Shown here: piece after piece, positions 1 to 8,772 of the stretch
How positions within the stretch are numbered: position 1 is the first letter of the stretch
How the letters are laid out: each line of letters starts with the position of its first letter
Origin: Leptospira ainazelensis
Lineage (GTDB): Bacteria > Spirochaetota > Leptospiria > Leptospirales > Leptospiraceae
Direction: 5' to 3'
Assembly: GCF_016918785.1 (NCBI RefSeq)
Contig: NZ_JAFFPT010000079.1
Span: 124,001-188,000, forward strand
Length of the DNA stretch: 64,000 bases
Translations under genes and position numbers: made by a program
The notes under the pieces: generated by a model
Databases searched by the model: none
What the model was told of the DNA's origin: nothing
Seen by the model: the letters and a program-made list of their open reading frames with translations, nothing else

Positions 1-52
1 ACGTTGCGCATTCAAAAACGCGCAACAATCCATATCGGGTTAAAAAACCCGC

Positions 53-427
53 CTATTGGATACAACCTGCCGGCGGTGAGTATTGGGCATTTTGTGTATA
101 ACAAACCGAACCCGCTTGAGATTTTAAGGAAAGTAATTTTAATAAACCTACCGGATCGGATGCGTTTTGAATGTATGAATTTTCCCAATCGATCCTATAG
201 CTTCCCTCTACCGAGGTTTTTACGAGTGTTCCTTTGAGTGTTTTGAACGTTCCTGAATTTTCGGTGCAAGAACGTACTTGGATACCGGAAATTTCCAGCC
301 AAGACGTCGGTGTAGGACCTCCATCGACACAACCGCCGACCAAAACCCAGTCCCCATCCAACTGACGTCTTGATAAATCAGTGTTTGGCTCTTTACAGTG
401 GATCACGAAAAACAATGAGAAAATCAA
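53..427 (-). CDS. Small putative lipoprotein, unknown function
   Basis: About 124 residues. The N-terminus is a short hydrophobic stretch (IFSLFFVIH) ending in Cys-Lys-Glu, which looks like a spirochaetal lipobox, so I infer export and lipid anchoring. The rest is polar with four further cysteines, including one near the C-terminus (GCIQ), suggesting disulphides outside the cytoplasm. No family is recognised. The start is uncertain: the frame opens at a TTG, and an AAGGAG sits about 20 bases upstream, so translation may begin a few codons earlier at a non-standard codon. There is no close operon partner; an AT-rich gap lies upstream. Confidence 0.55.
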   Translation of the reverse strand: MIFSLFFVIHCKEPNTDLSRRQLDGDWVLVGGCVDGGPTPTSWLEISGIQVRSCTENSGTFKTLKGTLVKTSVEGSYRIDWENSYIQNASDPVGLLKLLSLKSQAGSVCYTQNAQYSPPAGCIQ

Positions 428-689
428 AATTGTGACATTCTTTATACTAAGCTCCTTTTATTTATCGATTCTTCACATGAAAAATTACATATTATATAAA
501 ATTAATATTATTAAAATAAATTATTTATTTAAAATATTCTAATTCTATTAAATATATAGAAGAATGCCGTAGAGATAAGATTCTTTTTAACGAAAGAAGA
601 TAGCTGACGGACGCCGGAACCTATTCAAGCGGGACGGTCTCGCCGGCGAAACATTTTCTCCAAAGGACCTGGCGGTTTTGGGTCGGTTC
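428..689. other. AT-rich intergenic gap
   Basis: No gene is seen. Roughly 475-570 is almost pure A/T, whereas 600-680 is GC-rich with short inverted CCGG/GCCGG words. The AT-rich part probably carries the promoter of the minus-strand lipoprotein ending at 53, but I cannot pick a hexamer pair with confidence. Confidence 0.4.
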
Positions 690-1097
690 TTATAAAATTC
701 GACTCTTGGTTTCTCCAGTCCATTTTGCATTCAGTATCGAAGAGCTTCCGATGAGGATAACCGGTATCAACAAATAGCTAATCGCGATTTCAGTAAAATA
801 CGTAAGGACATTCATTTTAAAACCGATGATAAACGCAAAAAGATCCGGCACGATACTCAAGACTAACCAAACAACACTGGCGACGTATGAATGTTTAAAA
901 AAATCGGAGCTCACGTTTTTTAAATAGAGTCCCCAAAAGACGATCACGGTGAGAGCCAGGATAACCCCCATAATCGATTTAAAAAAAATTCGATTACTTC
1001 CGATAATCTGAAATAATGGAATGGCCAGTAAGAATGGAATGATCCAAACGACAATTCCGTAGCTGAATAATCTGAAGGTAAAGAATGATTGTTTCAT
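690..1097 (-). CDS. Hypothetical four-helix membrane protein
   Basis: 135 residues with about four hydrophobic segments (near residues 10-30, 38-58, 70-93 and 103-122) and a short basic C-terminal tail, so an inner-membrane location is inferred. No motif or family is recognised. It begins at an ATG and is followed by no close partner. It lies beside the repeat-rich patch beginning at 1236 and is somewhat AT-rich, like the two genes further along, so it may belong to the same accessory segment. Confidence 0.6.
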   Translation of the reverse strand: MKQSFFTFRLFSYGIVVWIIPFLLAIPLFQIIGSNRIFFKSIMGVILALTVIVFWGLYLKNVSSDFFKHSYVASVVWLVLSIVPDLFAFIIGFKMNVLTYFTEIAISYLLIPVILIGSSSILNAKWTGETKSRIL

Positions 1098-1235
1098 AAA
1101 TTTGTCATATTCGAAAATGAATCAAAATATTCATTCAATATTTTATTTCCAACTTTTCGGAATCGCTAACAGAATATATTTATCTCCCAACGTTGGCCAC
1201 CTTTTGCGAAATCTTATTCTCTAAAAATACTCTTC

Positions 1236-1560
1236 TTAGAGGGTTTTTATAACCTGCGCGTTTATACGAACTTCGTCTAACTCAGAACATTTTAGATTTG
1301 CGATAGCAAAACCGACTTCATTTCTGCGTTTTGGTGAACTTCGCATAACTCCGTGCACTCTAACTTCCCAAACCAAAACCAACTCGTCTACGCGTTTAGT
1401 CGAACTTCGCATAACTCCGTGCGCTCTAACTTCCCAAATCAAAACCAACTCGTCTACGCGTTTAGGCGAACTTCGCATAACTCCGTGCACTCTAACTTCC
1501 CAAACCAAAACCAACTCGCTTCCGCGTTTATACGAACTTCGCATAACGCAATAGGTCTCT
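1236..1560. repeat. Tandem array 1: five copies of a 66-bp unit
   Basis: Core words of the form GCGTTTANNCGAACTTCG start at 1258, 1326 (diverged), 1392, 1458 and 1524, giving spacings of 68, 66, 66 and 66 bases. Between cores lie near-identical CT/CA-rich stretches containing AACTTCCCAAA and CCAAAACCAACTCG. The last core runs into the GC-rich composite tail at 1541-1707. Because 66 is a multiple of three, open frames run through both strands, but they encode only the repeat. Confidence 0.9.
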
Positions 1561-1707
1561 CGACGGTGCCGCCAGAGCGCTTGTGCGCGACGGGTTTAGA
1601 GCAAGATTTGGGGGGCATTAGCGCTCTGACAAAGCAATGTGCAAAGGTTGGAGTTAGCGTTAAGAGAAACCGTGAGTCGCGAACGAAGCGAGGAAACGTA
1701 GTTAGCT
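1541..1707 (-). repeat. Composite GC-rich element 1, attC-like
   Basis: Read on the minus strand it starts 13 bases after the stop of the reductase gene with AGCTAAC and ends with GTTATGC at 1547-1541. It shares ordered blocks with the element at 2459-2643: GCGCTTGTGCGCGACG (1577), ACAAAGCAATGTG (about 1629) and AACCGTGAGTCGCGAACGAAG (1668). The layout, an inverted GTTA/TAAC pair bounding a GC-rich structured stretch just downstream of a gene, resembles integron attC sites. That likeness is an inference. Confidence 0.6.
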
Positions 1708-1719
1708 ACTGTAACCTCC

Positions 1720-2286
1720 CTATTTTCCTGAGGTTAATTCTATTATTGGTTGATAATAAAGAAGGACCGCACCACAGCTAAACGTTTTGGTCTTTATAAG
1801 TTTTAGCGTAATTTGTTCACTAATGCCCTTAAATAAAGTCAAACCACTACCTGCAAGAATGGGATGAACGCATAGTTGATATTCATCTATTAAATTAAGT
1901 TTCGTCAAAGAAACGATTAAACTTGGGCTACAAGCCAATATATCTTTTCCTGACAGAAGTTTAAGTTCTAATACTTCTTTTTCAAGATCTTGATTTGCTA
2001 ATTTAGCAGATTTCCAATCTACACTTTTCAAAGTTCGAGAAAAAACAATTTTCTGGATATTGTCCATTGCAGCTGCAAAATCATCCTTTGTTTTATCTCC
2101 CGTAGGATTAGCCAGCACTGTGCGCCAATATTCCATGAGTTGGTAAGTTGATCTGCCATATAATGCGATACCGGCACTTCCCAAAAGGTCTGCGTAATGT
2201 TGATGTATTTCCTCGTCCGGAATACCGGAAGTATGGTCACAAAATCCATCAATGGTCATATTTATTGCTGCAATTAACTTTCGCAT
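1720..2286 (-). CDS. DHFR/RibD C-terminal-domain family reductase
   Basis: 188 residues matching the RibD C-terminal/dihydrofolate-reductase-like fold seen in small YwjB/YyaP-type proteins. Visible marks are the N-terminal strand and DGF turn (MRKLIAAINMTIDGF), the GRSTYQLMEYW segment, VFSRTLKSVDW, and the C-terminal IDEYQLCVHPILAGSGLTLF motif typical of the family. It is probably an NADPH-dependent reductase of unknown substrate. The DNA is clearly poorer in GC (about a third, by eye) than the core genes and the gene is bounded on both sides by related composite repeats, suggesting transfer as a unit. The last ten residues extend past the usual LLYY end. It starts at ATG 2286 with GGATCC-rich sequence upstream and no clear ribosome site. 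Confidence 0.85.
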   Translation of the reverse strand: MRKLIAAINMTIDGFCDHTSGIPDEEIHQHYADLLGSAGIALYGRSTYQLMEYWRTVLANPTGDKTKDDFAAAMDNIQKIVFSRTLKSVDWKSAKLANQDLEKEVLELKLLSGKDILACSPSLIVSLTKLNLIDEYQLCVHPILAGSGLTLFKGISEQITLKLIKTKTFSCGAVLLYYQPIIELTSGK

Positions 2287-2384
2287 TTGGATCCTTTCAT
2301 TGTCGTCGATTACTTTCCGTTTTTCTTTATGACTTATTCAAATGTAAATAAAATCTTGTCTGCATTAAATATTTGTCAAATATA

Positions 2385-2458
2385 TTAGGCGAATTCCGTA
2401 TAACCCCGGACACTCTAACCTTCCCAAACCAACTCGCTTCCGCGTTTATACGAACTTC
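2385..2458. repeat. Degenerate 66-bp family unit (array 2)
   Basis: A diverged copy of the array unit: a mutated core ATTAGGCGAATTCCGTATAAC at about 2385, the CACTCTAACCTTCCCAAACC stretch, then a perfect core beginning GCGTTTATACG at 2441. It leads directly into composite element 2, exactly as array 1 leads into element 1. Confidence 0.8.
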
Positions 2459-2643
2459 GCATAACGAAAGAGGCTTCTCGACGTTGCGTCCGCAAGCGCT
2501 TGTGCGCGACGCGGTTGGCACGAGGTTCGATCGACCTTAGTCGCGTCTCGCGAACCGAAGTGACAAAGCAATGTGGCTTTAGCCCGGAGTGAGCGCGAGC
2601 GGGAACCGTGAGTCGCGAACGAAGTGAGAAGCCGAAGTTAGAC
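2459..2643 (-). repeat. Composite GC-rich element 2, attC-like
   Basis: On the minus strand it begins with GTCTAAC (2643-2637), 26 bases past the stop codon of the membrane-protein gene, and ends with GTTATGC (2465-2459). GTCTAAC fits the attC R'' consensus RYYYAAC; GTTATGC differs from GTTRRRY at one position. Blocks shared with element 1 are at 2496, about 2562 and 2604. Both elements sit on the same strand, each immediately downstream of an AT-rich gene. Confidence 0.6.
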
Positions 2644-2668
2644 GACGTGCGGAATTTTATATTATCAA

Positions 2669-3091
2669 TCACTTCAGAGAATACTTATTAACTAAATATA
2701 AAAATGGCACCGGTGCATTAAGAATTAAAAATACTAACATCAACATTTGGCTACCGCCATCACTTGATGGATATTTAATATCATAGATAAAATTGACTGC
2801 TAATAAAAAGTCCACTAGTAATATTGGATACGAGAACGATAATTTAGAATAGCATTTATTAAACACATTCAATTTCAGAAGTATTAGAAGCATTATAGTA
2901 GGAAATAAGAAAGGCAATAACAGAAAACTAAGACCAATTGCCTCGATCTTAAGTGTAAAAACAAAGGTAAAGATAGCAATTAAAGTTTGAGATATCAAAG
3001 ACAAAAGTAAAAATCTTATTATATTTTGTTTAGTGAAATATCGACTGAATAAAGTCTCCTTCATACTTAATTTTATTTTATCCGTGCGCAT
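2669..3091 (-). CDS. Hypothetical membrane protein in repeat-bounded patch
   Basis: About 140 residues with four predicted membrane segments (roughly residues 25-47, 50-75, 85-105 and 115-135) and a basic N-terminus. No family is recognised. The start may be the ATG at 3091 or the internal ATG at 3064 (MKETLFSRYF); neither has a strong ribosome site. The DNA is about 30-37% GC by eye, far below the neighbouring core genes. The stop codon abuts composite element 2, and array 3 lies upstream, so the gene looks like a mobile insert held between repeats. Confidence 0.6.
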   Translation of the reverse strand: MRTDKIKLSMKETLFSRYFTKQNIIRFLLLSLISQTLIAIFTFVFTLKIEAIGLSFLLLPFLFPTIMLLILLKLNVFNKCYSKLSFSYPILLVDFLLAVNFIYDIKYPSSDGGSQMLMLVFLILNAPVPFLYLVNKYSLK

Positions 3092-3394
3092 CGATTTCTA
3101 TTGACTGTCTACACTTCAGTGATTGCAAGGCTAATAAATTTAACTTAACTAAATTTTACATCTTCTTAAACCCTCCTCTTCATTTTTCCTGTGAATCATT
3201 TATATCTTCTAAATTTCATTTAGATGAAAAAAGACTTAATTGAATTTCCCCATTAAACTTGGCAAATTTTATTCAATACTTTCATAATTTTGTTTCAATC
3301 AAGAAAGTAATAAATCGCAGTCAGTAAAATATGAATCTCCTTTGTTTTTAGATTTTTTGAGAGTCGAATTGCTTTTTTAAAATCTCATTTTAAG

Positions 3395-3875
3395 CAGGTC
3401 AGCTAACTCCGTGCGCTCCAACCTTCCCAAATCAAAACCGACTCATCTCCGCGTTTAGGCGAACTTCGCATAACGCCGTGCGCTCTAACTTTCCAAATCA
3501 AAACCAACTCGTCTACGCGTTTAGGCGAACTTCGCATAACTCCGTGCACTCTAACTTCCCAAACCAAAACCGACTCGATTCCGCGTTTATACGAACTTCG
3601 CATAACGCCCGAACATTCCAACCTCCCCAAACCAAAACCAACTCGTCTCCGCGTTTAGGCGAACTTCGCATAACTCCGTGCACTCTAACTTCCCAAACCA
3701 AAACCAACTCACTTCCGCGTTTATACGAACTCCGCATAACTCCGTGCGCTCTAACTCCCCAAACCAAAACCGACTCATCTCTGCGTTTATACGAACTTCG
3801 CATAACGCCCGAACATTCTAATCTCCCCAAACCAAAACCGACTCGTCTCCGCGTTTAGGCGAACTTCGCATAACT
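3395..3875. repeat. Tandem array 3: seven to eight copies of the 66/68-bp unit
   Basis: GCGTTTA cores start at 3451, 3517, 3583, 3651, 3717, 3783 and 3851, with spacings 66, 66, 68, 66, 66 and 68. A partial unit precedes them from about 3395. The spacer following each core comes in two forms, one with TAACTCCGTGC and one with TAACGCCCGAACATTC; the 68-base steps coincide with the second. The array ends about 125 bases before the hydrolase start. Long open frames here are repeat-encoded only. Confidence 0.92.
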
Positions 3876-3999
3876 CCAAACCTCTCCCCAAAACCTCTTT
3901 TCGAAATACGGGACTCCCCGAATCTTTCGCATATTTTAATTGCAGAGATGCATCCAATCGGTTGAATTGTTCCATTCGAACAGAGAGGGAAAAAGAGAA

Positions 4000-4992
<993 letters not shown>

Positions 4993-5030
4993 ACTGAATT
5001 TCAAAACGGAATTCAATCCAACGAAAATGA

Positions 5031-5067
5031 GTTTGTAAACCTCTTGAAATTCTCGAGGTTTACAAAC
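5031..5067. terminator. Bidirectional hairpin between convergent genes
   Basis: A perfect 13-bp stem, GTTTGTAAACCTC at 5031-5043 pairing with GAGGTTTACAAAC at 5055-5067, with an 11-base loop. It sits between the plus-strand hydrolase (stop 4992) and the minus-strand gene ending at 5079, and A/T stretches flank both sides, so it can serve both transcripts. Confidence 0.85.
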
Positions 5068-5078
5068 GTTTCGAAAAA

Positions 5079-5612
5079 CTACTTCTTACGTTTTTTCACC
5101 GCAGTCTTTTTCTTCGCCGCTTTTTTCTTAACGACCTTTTTTTTCGTCTTTGGCTTCACCTTGGTTTTCGGCTTTGCCTTTTTCACCGCAGCCTTTTTAG
5201 CTTTTGCGGCTTTTTTCTTAGGAGCGCTTTTTTTCTTTGCGGGGGCTTTCTTTTTAGCTGCCTTCTTCACAGCCGCCTTCTTTGGCGCCGGGCCAAGGTT
5301 GGAAAGGGCAAAAAGAATCGCGCTTTCCGATAACGAATCCCAATCTTCTTGAAATTCGCTCGGAATCTGAAGCCAATCCTTCATCGCTCTTCCCTTTCCG
5401 GAAGGATCAAAAAGTTTCGCTCCCGGATAACGTCCGATGATCTCGGCTATTTTCTCCGCACCGAGTTTTAAAACGAGTTCTCCTTGGAAAAAAGCTCCGA
5501 AAGGTTTTCCATCCAAGTTCAGCGATTCGAGACCGAACCACTTTCCGATGGAGGCTTGTTTGTGTTTGTTGATAAAGTTTTCTGAGAAGACTTCAAAGTT
5601 AGAATGAGACAT
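5079..5612 (-). CDS. TfoX N-domain-like protein with histone H1-like lysine tail
   Basis: 177 residues in two parts. Residues about 20-105 resemble the TfoX N-terminal / YjbR-like alpha-beta domain (a [16 protein letters not shown] strand pair, ELVLKL, then a [11 protein letters not shown] segment before the last helix). Residues about 108-177 are an almost uninterrupted run of Lys, Ala and Pro (KKA/AKK/PKTK words), like the C-terminal tail of eukaryotic H1 and of bacterial H1-like proteins. I infer non-specific DNA or RNA binding through the tail; the folded domain's role is unknown. It starts at ATG 5612, stands alone, and converges on the hydrolase across a shared terminator. Confidence 0.75.
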   Translation of the reverse strand: MSHSNFEVFSENFINKHKQASIGKWFGLESLNLDGKPFGAFFQGELVLKLGAEKIAEIIGRYPGAKLFDPSGKGRAMKDWLQIPSEFQEDWDSLSESAILFALSNLGPAPKKAAVKKAAKKKAPAKKKSAPKKKAAKAKKAAVKKAKPKTKVKPKTKKKVVKKKAAKKKTAVKKRKK

Positions 5613-5663
5613 GCGACTAAGAGAATTCTTTCTAAAGAGTTTTCAAGAAATAAATTTTTCTTA

Positions 5664-6800
5664 TCAATGCAACCAAAGGTTTACGATGCTCGCACCGTAA
5701 ATTCTAGAATGGGTCATGGAGGTCGAACCTTTTACAAAGATCGTTTCTCCATCCGAACCTAAGTCCCAGAGATCGCCCCTTAGGAACACGTTCATTCCAA
5801 AGGCGGCCCCTGAACTCGACATTCTTCCCGCCAAAGCGTATTTCAACCAAGCCTCACCTTCTCGAATCCTTCCTATATCCCCTCTTTGAATATCGGGAGG
5901 ATTTTCGGAACCGTTGTAACCCTTCCAGATTTCATCCATTGCGCCGTTTGGGGCCACAAAAGAGGGCACAACTACCAAATTTACATTCTGTTTTCTGAAT
6001 GTTTCATAAACCTCGGGATACCAGGAATCGGCGCAGACCAGGATCCCGAGTTTTCCCGCCGGAGTGGAAACGGTCCTGAGATTTTTTACGGAAGAAGCTC
6101 GAACAAAGGGTTTTTCATCCTCAACAGGATAGATTTTTAAGGAAGAATTCTCGGCGACCCTTCCATCGGGTAGAAAAACGAAGGATCCGTTTTGCAAAGC
6201 GCCGTCCCCGATTCTTAAAAAACCTTCTTCCACAAAAGGTTCGGGAAGAAGAATCGAACCCGCGACGATAGTAACCGAATATTTCTTGGAAAGACCTGAA
6301 AACGTATTTTGATAAGCGACAAGCATATCCTTCGATTTCATCCGAAAGACCGCGTCCGAAACTCCGTCTTCTCCTTCTGCGCGGATCCAATTCCAAACAA
6401 AAGAGAAAAAATTACTTAAGACCAGATTCTCCATCGCCTCTTTCAGACGACCTGCGCGGAATACTGATTCTTTTTCGCCTGCCACCACGAGCCAAGTCCC
6501 CAAATATTCGGGAAGAACCACGATCGTCTTTGGATTTAGAAAACCTCTTTTCTGAGCCAGTAGAAAATAGGATTCTATTTTTTCCCGAAATCGATCCGCG
6601 CTCGCATAGTCTTCGGCGGACATCCACGGTTGAATTCCCAAAAGATTTCCCCGGTTCAAGTTCGCGCCGTCGCCTAACGTTCGTTCTACGCGGGTTTGGA
6701 TCGGTTGTAAAGAAGGTGTTCGTCCGATATTGGACCAGATCGTATAAAAACCTAAAAGAAAAATCAAGGAAACGCCGAGAATTCGTTTTGTAAGAGACAT
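5664..6800 (-). CDS. Membrane-anchored carbon-nitrogen hydrolase (nitrilase superfamily)
   Basis: 378 residues. An N-terminal hydrophobic segment (residues 5-24) suggests a signal anchor, so the enzyme should act outside the cytoplasm. The nitrilase triad is visible: Glu98 in VVLPEYLG, Lys222 in SSLKIYP and Cys256 in ILVCADSWYPE. The family cleaves or forms C-N bonds by a thiol acyl-enzyme, but the usual branches (Lnt, amidases, carbamylases) are not matched clearly enough to name a substrate; its membrane anchor and length are compatible with a distant acyltransferase-like role. It lies just upstream of the TfoX-like gene on the same strand with a 50-base gap. Confidence 0.85.
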   Translation of the reverse strand: MSLTKRILGVSLIFLLGFYTIWSNIGRTPSLQPIQTRVERTLGDGANLNRGNLLGIQPWMSAEDYASADRFREKIESYFLLAQKRGFLNPKTIVVLPEYLGTWLVVAGEKESVFRAGRLKEAMENLVLSNFFSFVWNWIRAEGEDGVSDAVFRMKSKDMLVAYQNTFSGLSKKYSVTIVAGSILLPEPFVEEGFLRIGDGALQNGSFVFLPDGRVAENSSLKIYPVEDEKPFVRASSVKNLRTVSTPAGKLGILVCADSWYPEVYETFRKQNVNLVVVPSFVAPNGAMDEIWKGYNGSENPPDIQRGDIGRIREGEAWLKYALAGRMSSSGAAFGMNVFLRGDLWDLGSDGETIFVKGSTSMTHSRIYGASIVNLWLH

Positions 6801-6910
6801 CGCAGGTCTACTTGTCTCTCTTTTGGATTTCGCTCAACTCTATTTTTAAGAAAACGATCGGATCGCTCGGAAAGAAGGGAGGGACGGGAAGGCAGAGAAG
6901 AATAAAAAAG

Positions 6911-6946
6911 AACAAACCTCCGAGGAAAAATCCCCGGCGGTTTGTT
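6911..6946 (-). terminator. Rho-independent terminator of the lipoprotein gene
   Basis: Arms AACAAACC (6911-6918) and GGTTTGTT (6939-6946) pair, extended inward after one mismatch by CCG/CGG. On the minus strand the hairpin is followed by CTTTTTTATT, a classic U-tract, and it lies 10 bases downstream of the stop codon at 6956. Confidence 0.85.
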
Positions 6947-6955
6947 TTGGGGAAC

Positions 6956-7681
6956 TTATTTCAATTTATATCTGCTTTTGTAAGAAAAAGTGGAATCTAC
7001 GGACTGGGTTCCGATGGTTCCGGTCACACGAACGGTTTCGTCGATATTGATATACGCGTTATCCAGATCGTTCGCATTCTCGATCGAAAGCTTCGCATTG
7101 TTTCTTGTAAACGTAACGTCGAATGTAGGATACAAAAACCCGTTTACTTTATAATTGCTGGAACGAATTCTCTGAGTTCCGGATGTGGAAACTTTGAAAA
7201 GCGAAGTGGTCGAGGTTGGGTCCGTAGTTTGTGTCATTGCAACGTCTTGCAAAAGTTCGCCCTCGACTAAAACGGGAACGCCGGAGTCGCTCGTTCCATC
7301 CAGAGAAGGAGCTGAAAAAGAGCAGGACGTATAAACCGCCTTAACGCCGTTAAACTGAATCGTATAAACTCCGACTCCCGCGGCGGCCATAACTATATCC
7401 CCGGACATTTCCATGGAACCGCCTTTTGGACACTGCATAGATTGACTTACCACGGCCAAAGGAGAAACGGCTCCATTGGAATAAGCCCCTGCTCCTCCGC
7501 CGTTAGCGCCGTCTCTGAGATTTAAGGCAGAATATAAACCGGAAACACCTTGATCTTTAGGTGCGGTGAGAGCCATAAGAAGCGCAAAATTTGTCGTAGT
7601 ATCATCCTTCCCTGATTTCCCATCACAATAGGAAAAGAGGAAAGTAAGAAGAATGAGAGAAATCGTTTTCTTTAAACGCAT
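6956..7681 (-). CDS. Putative lipoprotein, hypothetical
   Basis: 241 residues. The basic N-terminus (MRLKKT), hydrophobic core and SYCDGKSG form a typical leptospiral lipobox with Cys19. A low-complexity Gly/Ala/Asn-rich stretch follows at about residues 58-75 (DGANGGGAGAYSNG), then a beta-rich Ser/Thr-rich body with CPKGG and CSFSAP cysteines. This is consistent with an exported surface or periplasmic lipoprotein; I recognise no domain. It has its own terminator and a 60-base gap to the next upstream gene, so it may be monocistronic. Confidence 0.75.
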   Translation of the reverse strand: MRLKKTISLILLTFLFSYCDGKSGKDDTTTNFALLMALTAPKDQGVSGLYSALNLRDGANGGGAGAYSNGAVSPLAVVSQSMQCPKGGSMEMSGDIVMAAAGVGVYTIQFNGVKAVYTSCSFSAPSLDGTSDSGVPVLVEGELLQDVAMTQTTDPTSTTSLFKVSTSGTQRIRSSNYKVNGFLYPTFDVTFTRNNAKLSIENANDLDNAYINIDETVRVTGTIGTQSVDSTFSYKSRYKLK

Positions 7682-7747
7682 AGTGAAATCCTCCTTTTGG
7701 ATTCAACCAGCTTACGATCCTCAAACCAAAAGTGTGCCACTTCTAAA

Positions 7748-8539
7748 TCAAAAACGAACCGTAAATCCCCCGGAAATTTCTTTCTCCTTTTCCAAAAACG
7801 AAACTTTCACCGAAGGGACAATCGTCGAGTCTTCCAATTTATAACCAAGAAAGGCGTCCAAAAGCAGGACAAATAAGAATCCGGAGACATATAAATTTCT
7901 TTCCTGAAAATATCTTCCCCTTTGCATAATCTGTCCGTCTTTCAATTCCACTTTGTGTCCGATGGAATGAGCTTCATTCACCAACGTCGCGAACATTACA
8001 TTGGTATCTCGACTTAGAATAGAAGCATATACTTCGGGAGGACTCGTGTATGAATCGGATTCACGAAGCGGTTTCGGTTTTGTTAGATATACGTAACTTC
8101 TTTCGGCAAGATAGAGTTCCGCAAGAATCAATAAGAATCCGGCTCCTTTCCAAGCATACGAATCGGAACGAACCAAACGAGACCAACCGGGAATCAAACC
8201 TTCCGCAAAGACTGCGGCGCCGGATTTTTTAGGATTTGTTTGTATTGTTTCCTTCGAAGACGGAGTTTCTTTGTAAACGGCTTCGGTCTTTACACTCGGT
8301 TCCGGAACCCGCGCCGATTTGGGAACGTCGTCCGAAACAAAAATTTTCAGAACCTTCGAAAGAGGAATGTTCTCAATCTTGCCGTTTTTGTATGAGATTT
8401 CAAAACCGTTAGCAACAGGTTTGATCTTTACGTTTTCTATCTTTCTACCGTTTTTTAAAAGAACCGATTTTGCATCCAAAGCGAACCCGACCAAGAGTAA
8501 CAACGTAATCAAGATAAAGGTAGGAAAAGATCTTCGCAT
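7748..8539 (-). CDS. Exported membrane protein, tandem paralogue 1
   Basis: 263 residues from ATG 8539; the frame can open at 8590, but 8539 matches the paralogue's start (MRRSF versus MRIFT) and gives a clean signal peptide. Order: signal peptide (residues 1-23), a small beta domain of KSVLLKNGRKIENVKI type (about 24-75), a low-complexity linker, then a PGWSRLVRSDSYAWKG segment followed by two or three membrane helices. The PGW..Y.KG signature recalls DUF5683-like membrane proteins. Function is unknown. It is about 60-65% identical by eye to the gene at 8773-9585 immediately upstream, so it is a tandem duplicate. Confidence 0.75.
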   Translation of the reverse strand: MRRSFPTFILITLLLLVGFALDAKSVLLKNGRKIENVKIKPVANGFEISYKNGKIENIPLSKVLKIFVSDDVPKSARVPEPSVKTEAVYKETPSSKETIQTNPKKSGAAVFAEGLIPGWSRLVRSDSYAWKGAGFLLILAELYLAERSYVYLTKPKPLRESDSYTSPPEVYASILSRDTNVMFATLVNEAHSIGHKVELKDGQIMQRGRYFQERNLYVSGFLFVLLLDAFLGYKLEDSTIVPSVKVSFLEKEKEISGGFTVRF

Positions 8540-8772
8540 TTTTTTAAAGGGAATCGGCCGATTTTCGAAAGTCAATCCGTTATTTTTCATTTAGAAACCG
8601 TTGATCCATTCTTACATTTGGAAGATTACGATTCGGGAAATTACGAAAAGTTCGTTGTGATCTTTTTAAGCGACGTTACGCGCAACTAACAATCGGGTGT
8701 GATCCGTAGCGATGTTTACGATCGCAAACGATCCATTTGTTCCTTGGATCGAATGTTTCATTCGGAAAAAAA

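Noticed and set aside
1353..1781. 142-codon plus-strand frame in array 1
   Set aside because: It is translated tandem repeat (66 bases is 22 codons) that runs past composite element 1 into the 3' end of the minus-strand reductase gene; no ribosome site and no domain.
3478..3858. Frames of 105-126 codons on both strands in array 3
   Set aside because: Repeat-encoded; the 68-base steps break periodicity and both strands are equally open.
1236..3875. CRISPR array interpretation of the 66-bp repeats
   Set aside because: The whole unit is repeated, including what would be spacers, and no cas gene is in the window.
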